Notes: generated by a model from the letters alone, not told the origin. A stretch of DNA of 29,013 nucleotides from Planctomycetaceae bacterium (GCA_009776995.1 WRMR01000007.1:1-29013); one strand, 5' to 3'. Positions 1-8,293 are shown, numbered from the stretch's first letter. Translations and numbers: made by a program.

Positions 1-50
1 TCTTGAACATGCTGAAAGCTTTTGCTATCATTTTTCCTGATTGAGCCCAT
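1..50 (-). CDS. 5' end of a minus-strand gene running off the left edge
   Basis: On the minus strand an ATG at 50-48 is preceded by a perfect AGGAGG Shine-Dalgarno (complement of 58-63) with a 7-base spacer. The frame stays open for 16 codons (MGSIRKNDSKSFQHVQ) to the window edge. The ribosome binding site is the main evidence. The peptide is too short to assign to a family. The transposase relic just to the right makes a mobile-element gene possible, but nothing in these residues shows it. Confidence 0.45.
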   Translation of the reverse strand, partial: MGSIRKNDSKSFQHVQ

Positions 51-149
51 GTGTTTTCCTCCTGAAAATGGCTGGTTGATGTTTACACAACCCTTTTACC
101 AGAAAAACCTTGGGCTTGTCCATATCAATCTTTTCAATTTCTTCCTGGA

Positions 150-443
150 TTGGGAACTACTGACATGGATTGTGATGTGATTTTTGATGCGGCGGAATGG
201 CAATCGGTTTGGAGTGTCACGCAACCCGGCAAGCCGTTGCCGAAAAAACCGCCGAAATTGTCGGAGATGATCCGGCTGTTCGCGAGCCTCGGCGGTGATG
301 TCAACCGGGCGACTCGCACGACCTCAATCGGCCAACGCGAACCTGCCCCGCCCGGTGTCGAAACGCCTTGGAAAGGTCTGCAACGCACCCGCGACTTCGC
401 CTGGGCATGGAATACCTTCGGACCTGGAGCAACAATAAAATGA
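150..443 (+). pseudogene. C-terminal relic of an IS4/Tn5-type transposase
   Basis: The frame from about 165 to the TGA at 441-443 encodes a segment resembling the C-terminal dimerisation region of Tn5/IS4-family transposases. It has an acidic/hydrophobic lead-in ending in an EW pair, then PLPKKPPKLSEMIR, an SLGG turn, and finally PPGVETPWKGLQRTRDFAW, which parallels the family pattern of PG-x-x-T-x-W-x-G-L-Q-R. The stretch between SLGG and PPGVET is longer and more basic than I expect, as if internally rearranged. No DDE catalytic domain lies upstream: the open frame begins near 66 and contains nothing transposase-like. The only possible start is a TTG without a ribosome binding site. This reads as a decayed 3' fragment rather than a working gene. 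The family call is from remembered motif shape. Confidence 0.6.
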
Positions 444-726
444 CAACTTGTGAGGTACAACGAGGGGAGGACGGTGGGAGCAATCCCGCCTCCGACCCGA
501 TTGAGTTCCAAAGCTTTTTTTGGCAGAAAGTAGGTTAAGGAGCTGTGTCGAATTAACCTTTACCAACACGAAACAATCGGGTAAAATTATTAGAGGAATG
601 AATAAGTCACAACGAAATGATTGACGCACGTTATTGTGTGTCATTATTGGCACAGTTTTTGCGAAACTTTTGGCTTTCCGAACAAGCCTCATTCGCCGAT
701 CACCATTTTTCGCAAAGGAAAACACA
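444..726. other. Intergenic leader of the first Tat protein gene
   Basis: No convincing gene is present. A weak sigma70-like pair, TTGACG at 621-626 and TTATTG at 644-649 with a 17-base spacer, is the best promoter candidate for the gene starting at 727. The -10 match is poor. Nothing else was recognised. Confidence 0.3.
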
Positions 727-1770
727 ATGAATGACAAGAATATCTCACCGGAACAGGCGTCCACCGATCTCGGACGGCGAACCATGCTCGGCAAATTGCT
801 TGGGGGTGCGGCGGCAGTCGCGGCCAGTGGTTCGCTGTTCAGTCGTGAGGAGGAAGTACTCGCGGCCACACTTTCCGGGCAAGACGCAGGCACTCCCCAG
901 GATGTCGAAGCGGACGGTTTGTCCGGTGCTTCGCGCTTGCACACCAATTGGTCGAAATATGAAGACCTGAAAAAACCCATGTCCACCGCCAAAATCGGCG
1001 ACATGAGACTCAGTCGCATGTTTCTCGGCGGAAACCTCATCGGCGGCTGGGCCCATGCCCGCGACCTGATCTACGTTTCCGATCTCGTCAAAGCCTACCA
1101 TACCCGCGAGAAAATCTACGCCACCTTTCAAATGGCCGAAGCCTGCGGCATCAACGCCTATCTCGGGCACTATTCGCACATCGGCATCATGACCGACTAC
1201 TGGGACAAAAAGAGCGGCACGCTGAAATACATCGCCGACTGTTCCGACATCCAGGGTGCCCTTCGTTGCGCCGAACTGGGTGCCTCGGCATGTTACATTC
1301 AAGGCGGAGTCGGCGACCGCCTTGTGCGCGAAGGGAAGTTCGACGAAATCGAACGTTTCCTTGATTTTGTTCGCGGGGAAGGCATACCGGTCGGCCTCGG
1401 CGGACATTACCTCTCGACAATCCAGGGTTATGTTGACCACGGTTTTGAGCCGGATTTCTGGATGAAAACGATCCACCATGACCGCTATTGGTCGCGGCAA
1501 CCCGACGATGACGAGTGCGACAATGTGTTCTGCCGCGAGCCGAAGGAGACCATCGAATACATGAAGTCGCTACCGCAACCCTGGATAGGGTTCAAAGTCC
1601 TGGCCGCTGGCGCATTGACGCCGCAGGATGGCTTCCGATACGCCTTTGAAGGCGGAGCCGATTTCATTTGCGTCGGCATGTATGACTTCCAGATCGTGGA
1701 CAATGTCAATATCTGTATGGACATCCTCGACTCGCAACTGAACCGCACCCGGCCGTGGTGCAATGCGTGA
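727..1770 (+). CDS. Tat-exported TIM-barrel protein, aldo/keto-reductase-like
   Basis: The start chosen is the ATG at 727, preceded by AAAGGA at 714-719; a longer frame back to 634 would put the signal sequence internally. The 347-residue product has a twin-arginine signal (RR at 17-18, then a Gly/Ala-rich hydrophobic stretch). The mature part begins with a short strand and glycine turn (MRLSRMFLGGNLIGG) as in aldo/keto-reductase-type barrels. It ends with a glycine-rich strand pair around GGADFICVGM, typical of TIM barrels. It is clearly paralogous to the protein at 14374-15405: shared blocks include GGWAHARDL, ACGINA, EFWMKT/DFWMKT, FCREP and LAAGA. I do not recognise a characterised enzyme. 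A periplasmic sugar-related role is possible given the two neighbouring catabolic blocks, but that is inference. The gene stands alone, with a 115-bp inverted-repeat element following it. Confidence 0.85.
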   Translation: MNDKNISPEQASTDLGRRTMLGKLLGGAAAVAASGSLFSREEEVLAATLSGQDAGTPQDVEADGLSGASRLHTNWSKYEDLKKPMSTAKIGDMRLSRMFLGGNLIGGWAHARDLIYVSDLVKAYHTREKIYATFQMAEACGINAYLGHYSHIGIMTDYWDKKSGTLKYIADCSDIQGALRCAELGASACYIQGGVGDRLVREGKFDEIERFLDFVRGEGIPVGLGGHYLSTIQGYVDHGFEPDFWMKTIHHDRYWSRQPDDDECDNVFCREPKETIEYMKSLPQPWIGFKVLAAGALTPQDGFRYAFEGGADFICVGMYDFQIVDNVNICMDILDSQLNRTRPWCNA

Positions 1771-1793
1771 TGATGACTTGGTACTACTGGAGC

Positions 1794-1908
1794 GTCAAGC
1801 CTAAAATTTGAAATTGACTAAATCAGTGATGAATCCAAATTTTCGGGTTTTGCACAAACAAACGGGGAATGATTACTAAATCAGTCAACCTCGAGTTTTA
1901 GGCTTGAC
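1794..1908. repeat. 115-bp element with 13-bp perfect terminal inverted repeats
   Basis: The ends are GTCAAGCCTAAAA (1794-1806) and its exact reverse complement TTTTAGGCTTGAC (1896-1908). Inside is a direct repeat ACTAAATCAGT at 1817-1827 and 1875-1885. It fills almost all of the gap between the Tat gene and the FHA phosphatase gene. Size and ends fit a small non-autonomous (MITE-like) element or a long-range stem in the transcript. No target-site duplication is obvious. Confidence 0.6.
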
Positions 1909-1948
1909 AAGGCACTACGCATTTTACAATTTCGCAATCCGGTATGAC

Positions 1949-3670
1949 ATGGCCCATCTTCGCGCGAAAAAAAACACGATATTACGTGATGAAATCTTTC
2001 CTTTGCTTTTCGAGACGACCGTAATGGGGCGGCATCCCTATTGCGAGGTCATTCTCGACCACGGAGCGGTCAGCCGCGAGCACGCGAGAATCTCGCGGAA
2101 CCAGAGCCGCTATTACGTCGAGGACCTGCACAGCCGGAACGGAACCTGGCTCAACGGCAAGCCGGTCGAGCGAAAGCAGCAGTTGTTCAACGGCGACGTC
2201 ATCCGCGTTTGTGACCTCGAATTTATTTTTTACAGCGATTCGACCGAACGTCCCCCGACGGCAAGCGACTCGTACATCGAAACCGGGCAGCAGCTTCTGC
2301 TCGACGAATCGCCGATGCACGTGCCGTTGCGCGTGACCTCGGAAATCCCGGTGGGGATGCAGAGTGCTTCGTCGATTCGCCGGAAAAAAACACGATCGCG
2401 GGAAAAGAAATTTCGCGCCATGGTGGATATGGGACGCAATCTGGGGTTTCAGGTGGATGATGCCGTGCCAAGATTGACGCAAAATCTGCTGAAATATTTC
2501 CCGAACGCCGACTGTGCGTATTTTTTCCTGAAAGAGGAAAGTTCAAACCAGTTTGTGTTGCAGGCGTTCAAACACCGTGACCCGAATTTCGTCAGCGACA
2601 AACTGCCCATCAGCCGGTCAACGCTCGAAAAGGCCGCCGCGACAAAAACGGCCATCCTTTCCGACGACGTGTCCGGCGATTCCTGGTTCGACGGCAACCA
2701 GTCGATGATGGATTTCCAGCTTTGCTCGATCATGGTGACGCCGCTGCTTGATTTCAATCGCAATGTGTTCGGCATCGTGCAGCTTGATTCGCGTTCGACG
2801 GGCAAACGTTTCGACTCGGACGATCTTGACATGCTGGTTGACATCTCGCACCAGATCACGATCAGCTACGAGAACATGCGGTATTACGAAAAAATCGCGC
2901 AGGAACGCGCCTTGGAACGCGAGTTGTCCGTCGCGCACAAGGTTCAAAAGGGGTTTTTGCCCATCCAGCCGCCGAAGGTCGCCCATTACGGTTTTTTCGA
3001 CTATTACCAGCCCGCCCAGTATCTTGGGGGCGACTATTTCGATTACATCACGCTCCCCGACGGGCGGCTTGTGGTTGCGCTGGGCGACGTTTCCGGCAAG
3101 GGCGTCCCGGCCGCGCTGCTCATGGCGAAACTTTCGGCGGAAGTGCGTTACAGTCTGGTCACCGAGGCAACGCCGGCTGACGCCATGAACCGGCTGAACG
3201 CGGTGTTCTGTGAGGAACGCTGGGATAGCCGTTTCATTACGTTCCTGCTGACTCTGATCGACACGAAAACGAACACTGTCACGATGCTCAACGCGGGGCA
3301 CAATCCGCCGCTGCTTTGTGACGTTCGCGTCAACGATGCCACGACCGACCCCGACCGGCCGCGCGTGCGGGCCATTGCCGGCCATTTGAAAGGCTTGCCG
3401 CTCGGTGTTTCGCCGGATTCCCGCTATGACCAAATCAGTTTCGGGCTTGACCGGGGACAGATGATCGCCATTTACAGCGACGGCCTGACCGATGCCATGA
3501 ACATGGAAGGTCAAACTTACGACCTGACCCGCATCAGGGAAATGCTCGCAAATCCTCAAGCCGATACGGTGGACGCCATCGGACGCAATCTGATCGACTC
3601 GATCCGCCAGTTTTCCGCCAACACCCCGCAAGCGGATGACCAGTGCCTCGTGCTGTTCGGGAGGTTGTAA
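1949..3670 (+). CDS. FHA-GAF-PP2C (SpoIIE/RsbU-type) serine phosphatase
   Basis: The 573-residue protein has three parts. Residues about 20-94 form an FHA phosphothreonine-binding domain, with GR at 27-28, the SREHARI block near 43-49, and SRNGTWLNG. Residues about 155-320 form a GAF-like sensor domain. Residues about 325-573 form a PP2C-type SpoIIE phosphatase. The phosphatase begins with a helical linker ending KVQKGFLP and has GGDYFDY, GDVSGKG, NAGHNPPL, YSDGLTDAM and ADDQCLV, which carry the metal-binding aspartates. Such proteins dephosphorylate anti-sigma-factor antagonists or similar partners; no kinase or antagonist gene lies next to it. I chose ATG 1949 because it gives a start MAHL directly ahead of the FHA fold. 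A TTG at 1904 is in frame but lies inside the inverted-repeat element, and neither start has a strong ribosome binding site. The partner is unknown. Confidence 0.92.
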   Translation: MAHLRAKKNTILRDEIFPLLFETTVMGRHPYCEVILDHGAVSREHARISRNQSRYYVEDLHSRNGTWLNGKPVERKQQLFNGDVIRVCDLEFIFYSDSTERPPTASDSYIETGQQLLLDESPMHVPLRVTSEIPVGMQSASSIRRKKTRSREKKFRAMVDMGRNLGFQVDDAVPRLTQNLLKYFPNADCAYFFLKEESSNQFVLQAFKHRDPNFVSDKLPISRSTLEKAAATKTAILSDDVSGDSWFDGNQSMMDFQLCSIMVTPLLDFNRNVFGIVQLDSRSTGKRFDSDDLDMLVDISHQITISYENMRYYEKIAQERALERELSVAHKVQKGFLPIQPPKVAHYGFFDYYQPAQYLGGDYFDYITLPDGRLVVALGDVSGKGVPAALLMAKLSAEVRYSLVTEATPADAMNRLNAVFCEERWDSRFITFLLTLIDTKTNTVTMLNAGHNPPLLCDVRVNDATTDPDRPRVRAIAGHLKGLPLGVSPDSRYDQISFGLDRGQMIAIYSDGLTDAMNMEGQTYDLTRIREMLANPQADTVDAIGRNLIDSIRQFSANTPQADDQCLVLFGRL

Positions 3671-3862
3671 ATCACTTCCAGAAATTAAAAGACTCAACGA
3701 TTTTTTGTCTCTCGCAGAGGACGCAGAGGGATTTCTCTGCGCTCTGCATTCTGCACTCTGCATTTCCTTCGTGGTTCTTCGTGACCTTCGTGGTGAAAAA
3801 AGCCGCTTTCTGTACCAGATATCTTGTTTTTGTTGCCACCAGCGTAATCATTGTCTCAAAAA

Positions 3863-3929
3863 CTGATCGCGCCGGACTGAACGTTTCTCCCGGCGCGATG
3901 AGTTTTAAGACCGGCGCGATCAGGTTTTT
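3863..3929 (+). terminator. GC-rich hairpin with T-run; two alternative 3' arms
   Basis: CTGATCGCGCCGG (3863-3875) is perfectly complementary to CCGGCGCGATCAG (3911-3923), which is followed by GTTTTTA. Its inner ten bases can also pair with CCGGCGCGAT at 3890-3899, giving a shorter hairpin without a T-run. It lies about 190 bases beyond the phosphatase stop. It could terminate that transcript or be a dispersed palindromic repeat. Confidence 0.4.
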
Positions 3930-3966
3930 AGTGGCGAGTGGCCAGGGGCCAGTCATTGGAACGCCA

Positions 3967-4005
3967 GTGCCACCAGCGCAATAATTCGTGCCACCAGCGC
4001 AATAA
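3967..4005. repeat. 21-bp tandem repeat, two copies
   Basis: GTGCCACCAGCGCAATAA occurs at 3967-3984 and again at 3988-4005, separated by TTC. A diverged third copy (TTGCCACCAGCGTAAT) starts near 3833. No function is apparent. Confidence 0.7.
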
Positions 4006-4273
4006 CCGGGCAAAGACGTCAGCCGCAACGCAAGTCCGTGTTTTCCAGAAACGGGGCGATTCGGCCTCGTGACACGTTTTGATCGCGACCAACCTGCCGA
4101 AGATGGCGAAGTTGATCATCGACACCGAAGCAACAGGCACGTGCAGTTGTCGGAGTTTTCCCGTGTTACTAAGGGAATACGGTGAAACACCCTTCGTAAC
4201 CGGGAAATCCAACTGGAACACCTCCACCTGATCCCCCATTTCCGGTTTTAGCGTTTACAGTTTGAATGATTTA

Positions 4274-5092
4274 CTACGCGATTGTAACAATGACGTTTTC
4301 TTTTTCAAAATAATCGCTCATTTCCGGGGCGATCCCTTCATCCGTAATAATGAGATCAACCTGGTTCAGTTTGGCAAATTTCACAAAGGAAATCTTGCCA
4401 AATTTCGAACTGTCGGCCACGACGACCACCTGGGAGGAAATTTCCAAGAGTTTTCGCTTGAAATGCGCAATATCCAGGTTGGGCGTGGAAAGCCCTTTCT
4501 TGAGGTCAATGCCGTTCACCGCAATAAAGCATTTATCGACATTCAACTCGGAAATCGCTTCAATGGCCTTTTGACCCGTCGTACAATGAAAATTTTTCCG
4601 TACAAAGCCGCCCACGAAAATGATATTGGTGTTGGAGTGACGTTCCAGGAAAGAGGCAATTTGCAGGTCATTTGTCACGACGGTCAAATTTTTGAACGCA
4701 ATCAGGAGTTTGGCGATCTCGAACGTGGTCGTCCCTGTATCAAGAGCGATCGCATCGTTTTCACGGATTTGTTTCACGGCGGCTCTTGCGATTTTTTGTT
4801 TCGATTCGATGTTCTCGACTTCTTTCTGGTACGAATCCGGTTCATAGTTTGTCGTGGAGTTGCTCATCGCGCCTCCATGGGTTCGCTTCAGCAGAGCCAT
4901 TCTTTCCAATTCTCGCAGGTCATTTCGGGCCGTCGCCGGCGAAACGGAGAACTGTTCACAGAGTTGTGGAACCGTCGTTCGCTGGTTCGTGTTGACAAAC
5001 TCAAGGATCAATTGTCTTCGCTCTTCGGCAAAAATGTCGCCTTCAAGCGTTTTGGAGTTGTTGCTGTTTTTTTTCTTTTTGATTGAACTCAT
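4274..5092 (-). CDS. DeoR/GlpR-family transcriptional repressor
   Basis: The protein has 272 residues. After a lysine/asparagine-rich leader, residues about 24-75 form a winged helix-turn-helix (EERRQLILEFVN, TVPQLCEQFSVSPATARNDL, then LLKRTHGGA). This is the DeoR-family signature. The C-terminal sensor domain has the sugar-phosphate-binding pattern of the family: ALDTGTTTFEIAKLL, TVVTNDLQIA, FVGGFVRK, then VVVVADSSKFGK. Members usually repress sugar or polyol catabolic genes and release DNA when they bind a phosphorylated intermediate. Here the gene sits just downstream of the FGGY kinase gene on the same strand, which fits local control of the catabolic block. The effector would then be a product of that kinase (inference). 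A candidate promoter of its own lies at 5191-5220. Confidence 0.92.
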   Translation of the reverse strand: MSSIKKKKNSNNSKTLEGDIFAEERRQLILEFVNTNQRTTVPQLCEQFSVSPATARNDLRELERMALLKRTHGGAMSNSTTNYEPDSYQKEVENIESKQKIARAAVKQIRENDAIALDTGTTTFEIAKLLIAFKNLTVVTNDLQIASFLERHSNTNIIFVGGFVRKNFHCTTGQKAIEAISELNVDKCFIAVNGIDLKKGLSTPNLDIAHFKRKLLEISSQVVVVADSSKFGKISFVKFAKLNQVDLIITDEGIAPEMSDYFEKENVIVTIA

Positions 5093-5190
5093 AAGTCGGT
5101 TGTACTGAATTGTGCTTCCCTCGCTTACGCTCCGGGTTTTGAAATTGAGTGATGTATGCGTTGGATTGAGCTCGTCCTGCCAGTAACGAA

Positions 5191-5220
5191 CTTATCCACC
5201 GAAAGACGACCGTTTGTCAA
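5191..5220 (-). promoter_or_regulatory. Candidate promoter for the DeoR-type gene
   Basis: On the minus strand TTGACA (5220-5215) and GATAAG (5196-5191) are separated by 18 bases, which would place the start of transcription roughly 90 bases ahead of the regulator's ATG. The -35 box is perfect and the -10 box matches four of six. The rest of the 204-base gap contains a CTCGCTTACGCTCC motif, near 5121-5134; its reverse complement recurs near 27468. Confidence 0.4.
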
Positions 5221-5296
5221 GGTCAAATTGGTGATTGTTCAGGGTGCGTTTGTCAATGATGACCATGAATTCATGGAGTGTGTCCATGCAAATCCG

Positions 5297-6814
5297 TTAC
5301 AAGGCATAAATGTCGCTCCTGTAAATATCTTCCAATGCCCGAATCAGGTTCAAGTATTCACGAGCGTAGTTTTCATAACTTCGATGGCGCTGTTCGTTGG
5401 GCTGAAAAGTTTTTGCCTCAAGCGACCGCTGGTACAACAGGGGTTTGTAATCGTCCAGGAGCTGAACACCGCAGGCCGCTATCACCGCCGTTCCCAAAAG
5501 TGCCGCCTCGCTCTGCTTGAGAGTTCGAACGGGAATGCCGAGGACGTCGGATTTGATGGAGGCAAACAAGGAACTGTTCGCACCGCCGCCGACGATATCC
5601 ACGTGATCGAATCGCATCTCAGGAAACAGGCGTTGAAGAACATCATGGTAGTAAGCATACTCGTAGGCGATTCCTTCCAGAATCGCGCGATAGAGATGTG
5701 CCCTGGTGTGTTTCCAGTCCAAACCGATGAAACTTCCCTTGACATGGGGATTGTTCGGCAGCACTCTTCCGGAGAAATGCGGGACGAATAAAATTCCATC
5801 GCTTCCCGGCGGGATGTGTTCGGCCTCCTCAGCCAGAGCGTCATAAGAAACATTCGGAGTTCCGGTGAATTCATCGCGAAACCACCTGATACATAAACCG
5901 GCACCGTTCATATAAGCCAAAGGTGCCCAAAGACCGTCAACCGGCAAAGGCATTTGAATCATCGTCTCATGCTCTGTATCGGGGCGGTATTCATCAACGA
6001 CACAGCATAACGAGGAAGAAGTCCCTGCACAATCAAGCAACACCCCTTTCCGAAACATGCCGGAACCGAAAGTGCTTGCAGAGGTATCGCCCGCTCCCGC
6101 AACGACCGGAATGCCCCCGACCAGCCCGCACTCCTGCGCAAATGCTTTCGTCGTTTTGCCGATACAATCAAAGGGATTGACAATTCGGCCCATTTTGCAC
6201 GGGTCGATTTCGAATAATTGAAGCAACTCCCCGGACCATTCTTTTCGAAGGTTGTCTCCGAAACCGGAAAAATGAATGCAAGTGGAGTCGAAAACCGCCT
6301 CATCGCCTCTGATGCCGCACATCTTTCCGGTGACATAGTTATGAGGCAGAACGAATTTGCATACGTTTCGGTAAACGTCCGGGCATTCGTGCTTCCACCA
6401 AAGGATTTTAGGTCCGTGCGTATAGGAAACCGGCGAACCCGTGATCTCAAGGATCCGTTTTCCGGCCCGTGTCTTCATTTCATCGACGTATTTTCCACAA
6501 CGGGTATCAAGCCAGGAGTCATAGTAAGTCGCTGCTTCGCCGTCTGCATCGACTCCGATGATCCCGGCCATCTGCCCGTCACAACCGATTGCGCAAATGC
6601 TTTCCGGCCGGACATTCGTTTTTTCCACGACTTCCTTGATCGTGCGGACGCAGGAACCGTACATGTCATCGGCTTCCTGATAAACCGTACCCGGTTTGGG
6701 GGAAATCAGCCGCGATGTCTCGAAAGCCCCGGCAACGACGTTCATTGCCGAGTCGAACAATTCGCACTTGGTCCCCTGAGTCCCGATATCCAAAGCGATA
6801 ATATAGTGTTCCAT
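5297..6814 (-). CDS. FGGY-family sugar kinase (xylulokinase-like)
   Basis: The start is ATG 6814, with GGTGGA seven bases upstream; an in-frame GTG four codons earlier overlaps that site and is less likely. The 505-residue protein has the two-domain actin-like fold of ATP-dependent sugar kinases. It carries the N-terminal phosphate loop DIGTQGTKCELFD, CDGQMAG, the catalytic-region AGAGDTSASTFGSGM, and the C-terminal adenosine-binding VGGGANSSLF. Overall shape is nearest xylulokinase, but substrate specificity within FGGY kinases cannot be judged by eye. It most likely phosphorylates a ketose or polyol made by the isomerase and dehydrogenases encoded upstream. It is separated from the upstream oxidoreductase by a 165-base gap holding a palindromic element, so read-through may be modulated. 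The DeoR regulator follows. Confidence 0.93.
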   Translation of the reverse strand: MEHYIIALDIGTQGTKCELFDSAMNVVAGAFETSRLISPKPGTVYQEADDMYGSCVRTIKEVVEKTNVRPESICAIGCDGQMAGIIGVDADGEAATYYDSWLDTRCGKYVDEMKTRAGKRILEITGSPVSYTHGPKILWWKHECPDVYRNVCKFVLPHNYVTGKMCGIRGDEAVFDSTCIHFSGFGDNLRKEWSGELLQLFEIDPCKMGRIVNPFDCIGKTTKAFAQECGLVGGIPVVAGAGDTSASTFGSGMFRKGVLLDCAGTSSSLCCVVDEYRPDTEHETMIQMPLPVDGLWAPLAYMNGAGLCIRWFRDEFTGTPNVSYDALAEEAEHIPPGSDGILFVPHFSGRVLPNNPHVKGSFIGLDWKHTRAHLYRAILEGIAYEYAYYHDVLQRLFPEMRFDHVDIVGGGANSSLFASIKSDVLGIPVRTLKQSEAALLGTAVIAACGVQLLDDYKPLLYQRSLEAKTFQPNEQRHRSYENYAREYLNLIRALEDIYRSDIYAL

Positions 6815-6859
6815 CGTTGATTCCACCGTTTCAATAGTTTTTCGACATCAAGGATTTTA

Positions 6860-6981
6860 AGGAGTCGCGCAATCATCACGTGAAGATTTCAACCAGAGCC
6901 GTACGAGTTATCGAGCGGAATGACCGCTCCATGACTGTCGCGGCTCTGATTCAGCGTTCATGTTGTTCTTGCGTGAGTCCT
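6860..6981 (+). repeat. MITE-like palindromic element, copy 1
   Basis: 122 bp. The ends are AGGAGTCGCGCAA (6860-6872) and TTGCGTGAGTCCT (6969-6981), an imperfect terminal inverted repeat. The centre is a long imperfect hairpin running from CAGAGCC (6894) to GGCTCTG (6948). Copies 2 and 3 have the same architecture. The right end overlaps the TAG stop of the Gfo/Idh gene by two bases. Confidence 0.8.
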
Positions 6982-8152
6982 AAGCATTGATTTCCGCAAC
7001 CTTCACTTTTCTTCCCTCCCGGTTGGAAAGTTTGGCCGCTTCGAGGGTTCGGGTGATTTTTTCACCATCGAAGAAATTCGGCTCAATCGTCTTCCCGGTT
7101 GAAACGGCATTGAGAAAATCGGCGACGGCATGGAAAAAAGTGTTCTCATAACCGATCACATGTCCCGGTGCCCACCAGGCAGAGCAATAGGGATGTACGG
7201 CGTTTGTGACCGAAATCGTTTTGAAGCCTTGATCGGCGTCAGGTTCCGTCATGTCGCAGAACTGCAATTCATTCATCTGATCAAAATTGAAACACAGCGA
7301 TCCTTTGCTTCCATAGACCTCAAACGTATTGTGGTTTTTCCTTCCGCCTGCAAAACGTGTCGTTCCAATCGAACCGAGAGCTCCGTTTTCGAATTCGGCC
7401 ATGAGAAAACACGCATCGTCCACTGTCACTTGCCCTTTTTCACTGTTGAGAGACTCCCCGGAAGCAAATGTCGCCGCGCCGCGCCCCGGCAGGAACCTTT
7501 CACCGGTGAACGTTTGACTGACGGCCGTGACCGATTCGATTTCCCCGACAAGAAATCGTGCCAGGTCAATCGAATGAGACCCCAGGTCGAATAGCGGCCC
7601 GCCGCCGGCAAACTTGTCCTGCAAATGCCATGTCAACGGGAAATTGGGATCCATGATCCAATCCTGAAGATAGGTTCCGATCCAATGATAAATCGTGCCA
7701 AGTTTTCCGCGTTCGATCATCTCTTTCGCATAAGCCACGGCTGGAACCCGCCGGTAGTTGTGATTCAAATAATGAACGATCCCGGCATTGCGGGCGGCGT
7801 CAGCCATCGCTTTTGCCTGCGCATACGTTACGGCACACGGTTTCTCGCAAAAGATATGCTTTCCCGCATTGGCGGCGGCAAGAGCCATCTCCTTGTGAAT
7901 GTATGTCGGCGTTACGATATCGATGACGTCAACGTCCTTGCGATTGACGGCCTCTTCCCAATCGGCAGTGATCTCCTCATAGCCCCAGCGATCGGCAAAA
8001 TCTTTCGTCAATTCCATGTCCGTTCCGAAATTGATTTTCAAAACAGGCTCGAACGGAACGTCGAAAAATTTTCCGGCCATCAGCCAGGCATTGCTGTGGG
8101 CCTTTCCCATAAAACCGCTTCCGAGGACTGCGATATTCAGTTTTTTCTTCAT
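6980..8152 (-). CDS. Gfo/Idh/MocA-family NAD(P)-dependent sugar oxidoreductase
   Basis: The 390-residue protein has an N-terminal Rossmann fold (VLGSGFMGKAH, with G11, G13, G16) and the family's EKP motif at 103-105 (FCEKP). The C-terminal domain holds the substrate-binding/catalytic motif GGGPLFDLGSHSIDLARFL, with D189, H193 and D196. The start ATG has AAGG seven bases upstream. Family members oxidise a sugar, inositol or glycoside hydroxyl. With ThuA-like and TIM-barrel isomerase neighbours, a 3-keto-sugar type of chemistry is one possibility, but only inferred. The stop codon TAG is formed by one flanking base plus the first two bases of the MITE-like element, so the last residues may have been changed by that insertion. 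No signal peptide is present, so it is presumably cytosolic. Confidence 0.92.
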   Translation of the reverse strand: MKKKLNIAVLGSGFMGKAHSNAWLMAGKFFDVPFEPVLKINFGTDMELTKDFADRWGYEEITADWEEAVNRKDVDVIDIVTPTYIHKEMALAAANAGKHIFCEKPCAVTYAQAKAMADAARNAGIVHYLNHNYRRVPAVAYAKEMIERGKLGTIYHWIGTYLQDWIMDPNFPLTWHLQDKFAGGGPLFDLGSHSIDLARFLVGEIESVTAVSQTFTGERFLPGRGAATFASGESLNSEKGQVTVDDACFLMAEFENGALGSIGTTRFAGGRKNHNTFEVYGSKGSLCFNFDQMNELQFCDMTEPDADQGFKTISVTNAVHPYCSAWWAPGHVIGYENTFFHAVADFLNAVSTGKTIEPNFFDGEKITRTLEAAKLSNREGRKVKVAEINA

Positions 8153-8241
8153 GGATTTGCCTTAACCTTGTCTCTGTTGAGAGTGTTGGAATGATGAAAT
8201 GATTGTTTTTACTATCGTCAGTTGAAATTTCCAGTGAGCGC

Positions 8242-8268
8242 GTCCGTTTACCCTTGGGGAAAACGGAC
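8242..8268. repeat. Hairpin in the gap between two minus-strand genes
   Basis: GTCCGTTT (8242-8249) pairs perfectly with AAACGGAC (8261-8268); the loop contains a further CCC/GGG pairing. It lies in the 141-base gap after the TIM-barrel isomerase gene and before the Gfo/Idh gene. No T-run follows on the minus strand, so it is more likely an mRNA-processing or stabilising hairpin than a terminator. Confidence 0.45.
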
Positions 8269-8293
8269 TCCCGTGACACATTGCCGGGTGTTC

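Larger units (their letters stand above)
3671..4273. other. Repeat-rich intergenic region
   Basis: This gap follows the phosphatase gene and lies downstream of the convergent DeoR-type gene. It holds low-complexity CTCTGCA runs (about 3735-3765) and a 32-bp degenerate tandem of TTCGTG units at 3767-3798 that recurs at 27177-27208 with 3 differences. It also has a GC-rich hairpin at 3863-3929 and a 21-bp tandem repeat at 3967-4005. A minus-strand frame at 3928-4239 (103 codons) is open, but I recognise no family. Its C-terminal part is encoded by the tandem repeat, so I do not call it a gene. Confidence 0.5.

Noticed and set aside
1904..1948. TTG start extending the FHA phosphatase by 15 codons
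   Set aside because: The TTG lies inside the inverted-repeat end and lacks a ribosome binding site; ATG 1949 starts right at the FHA domain.
2618..3763. Minus-strand open frame (381 codons) antisense to the phosphatase
   Set aside because: The plus-strand frame has complete GAF and PP2C motifs; the antisense frame has none.
3928..4239. 103-codon minus-strand frame as a gene
   Set aside because: Its end is encoded by the 21-bp tandem repeat and no family is recognisable; kept only as a note in the intergenic entry.
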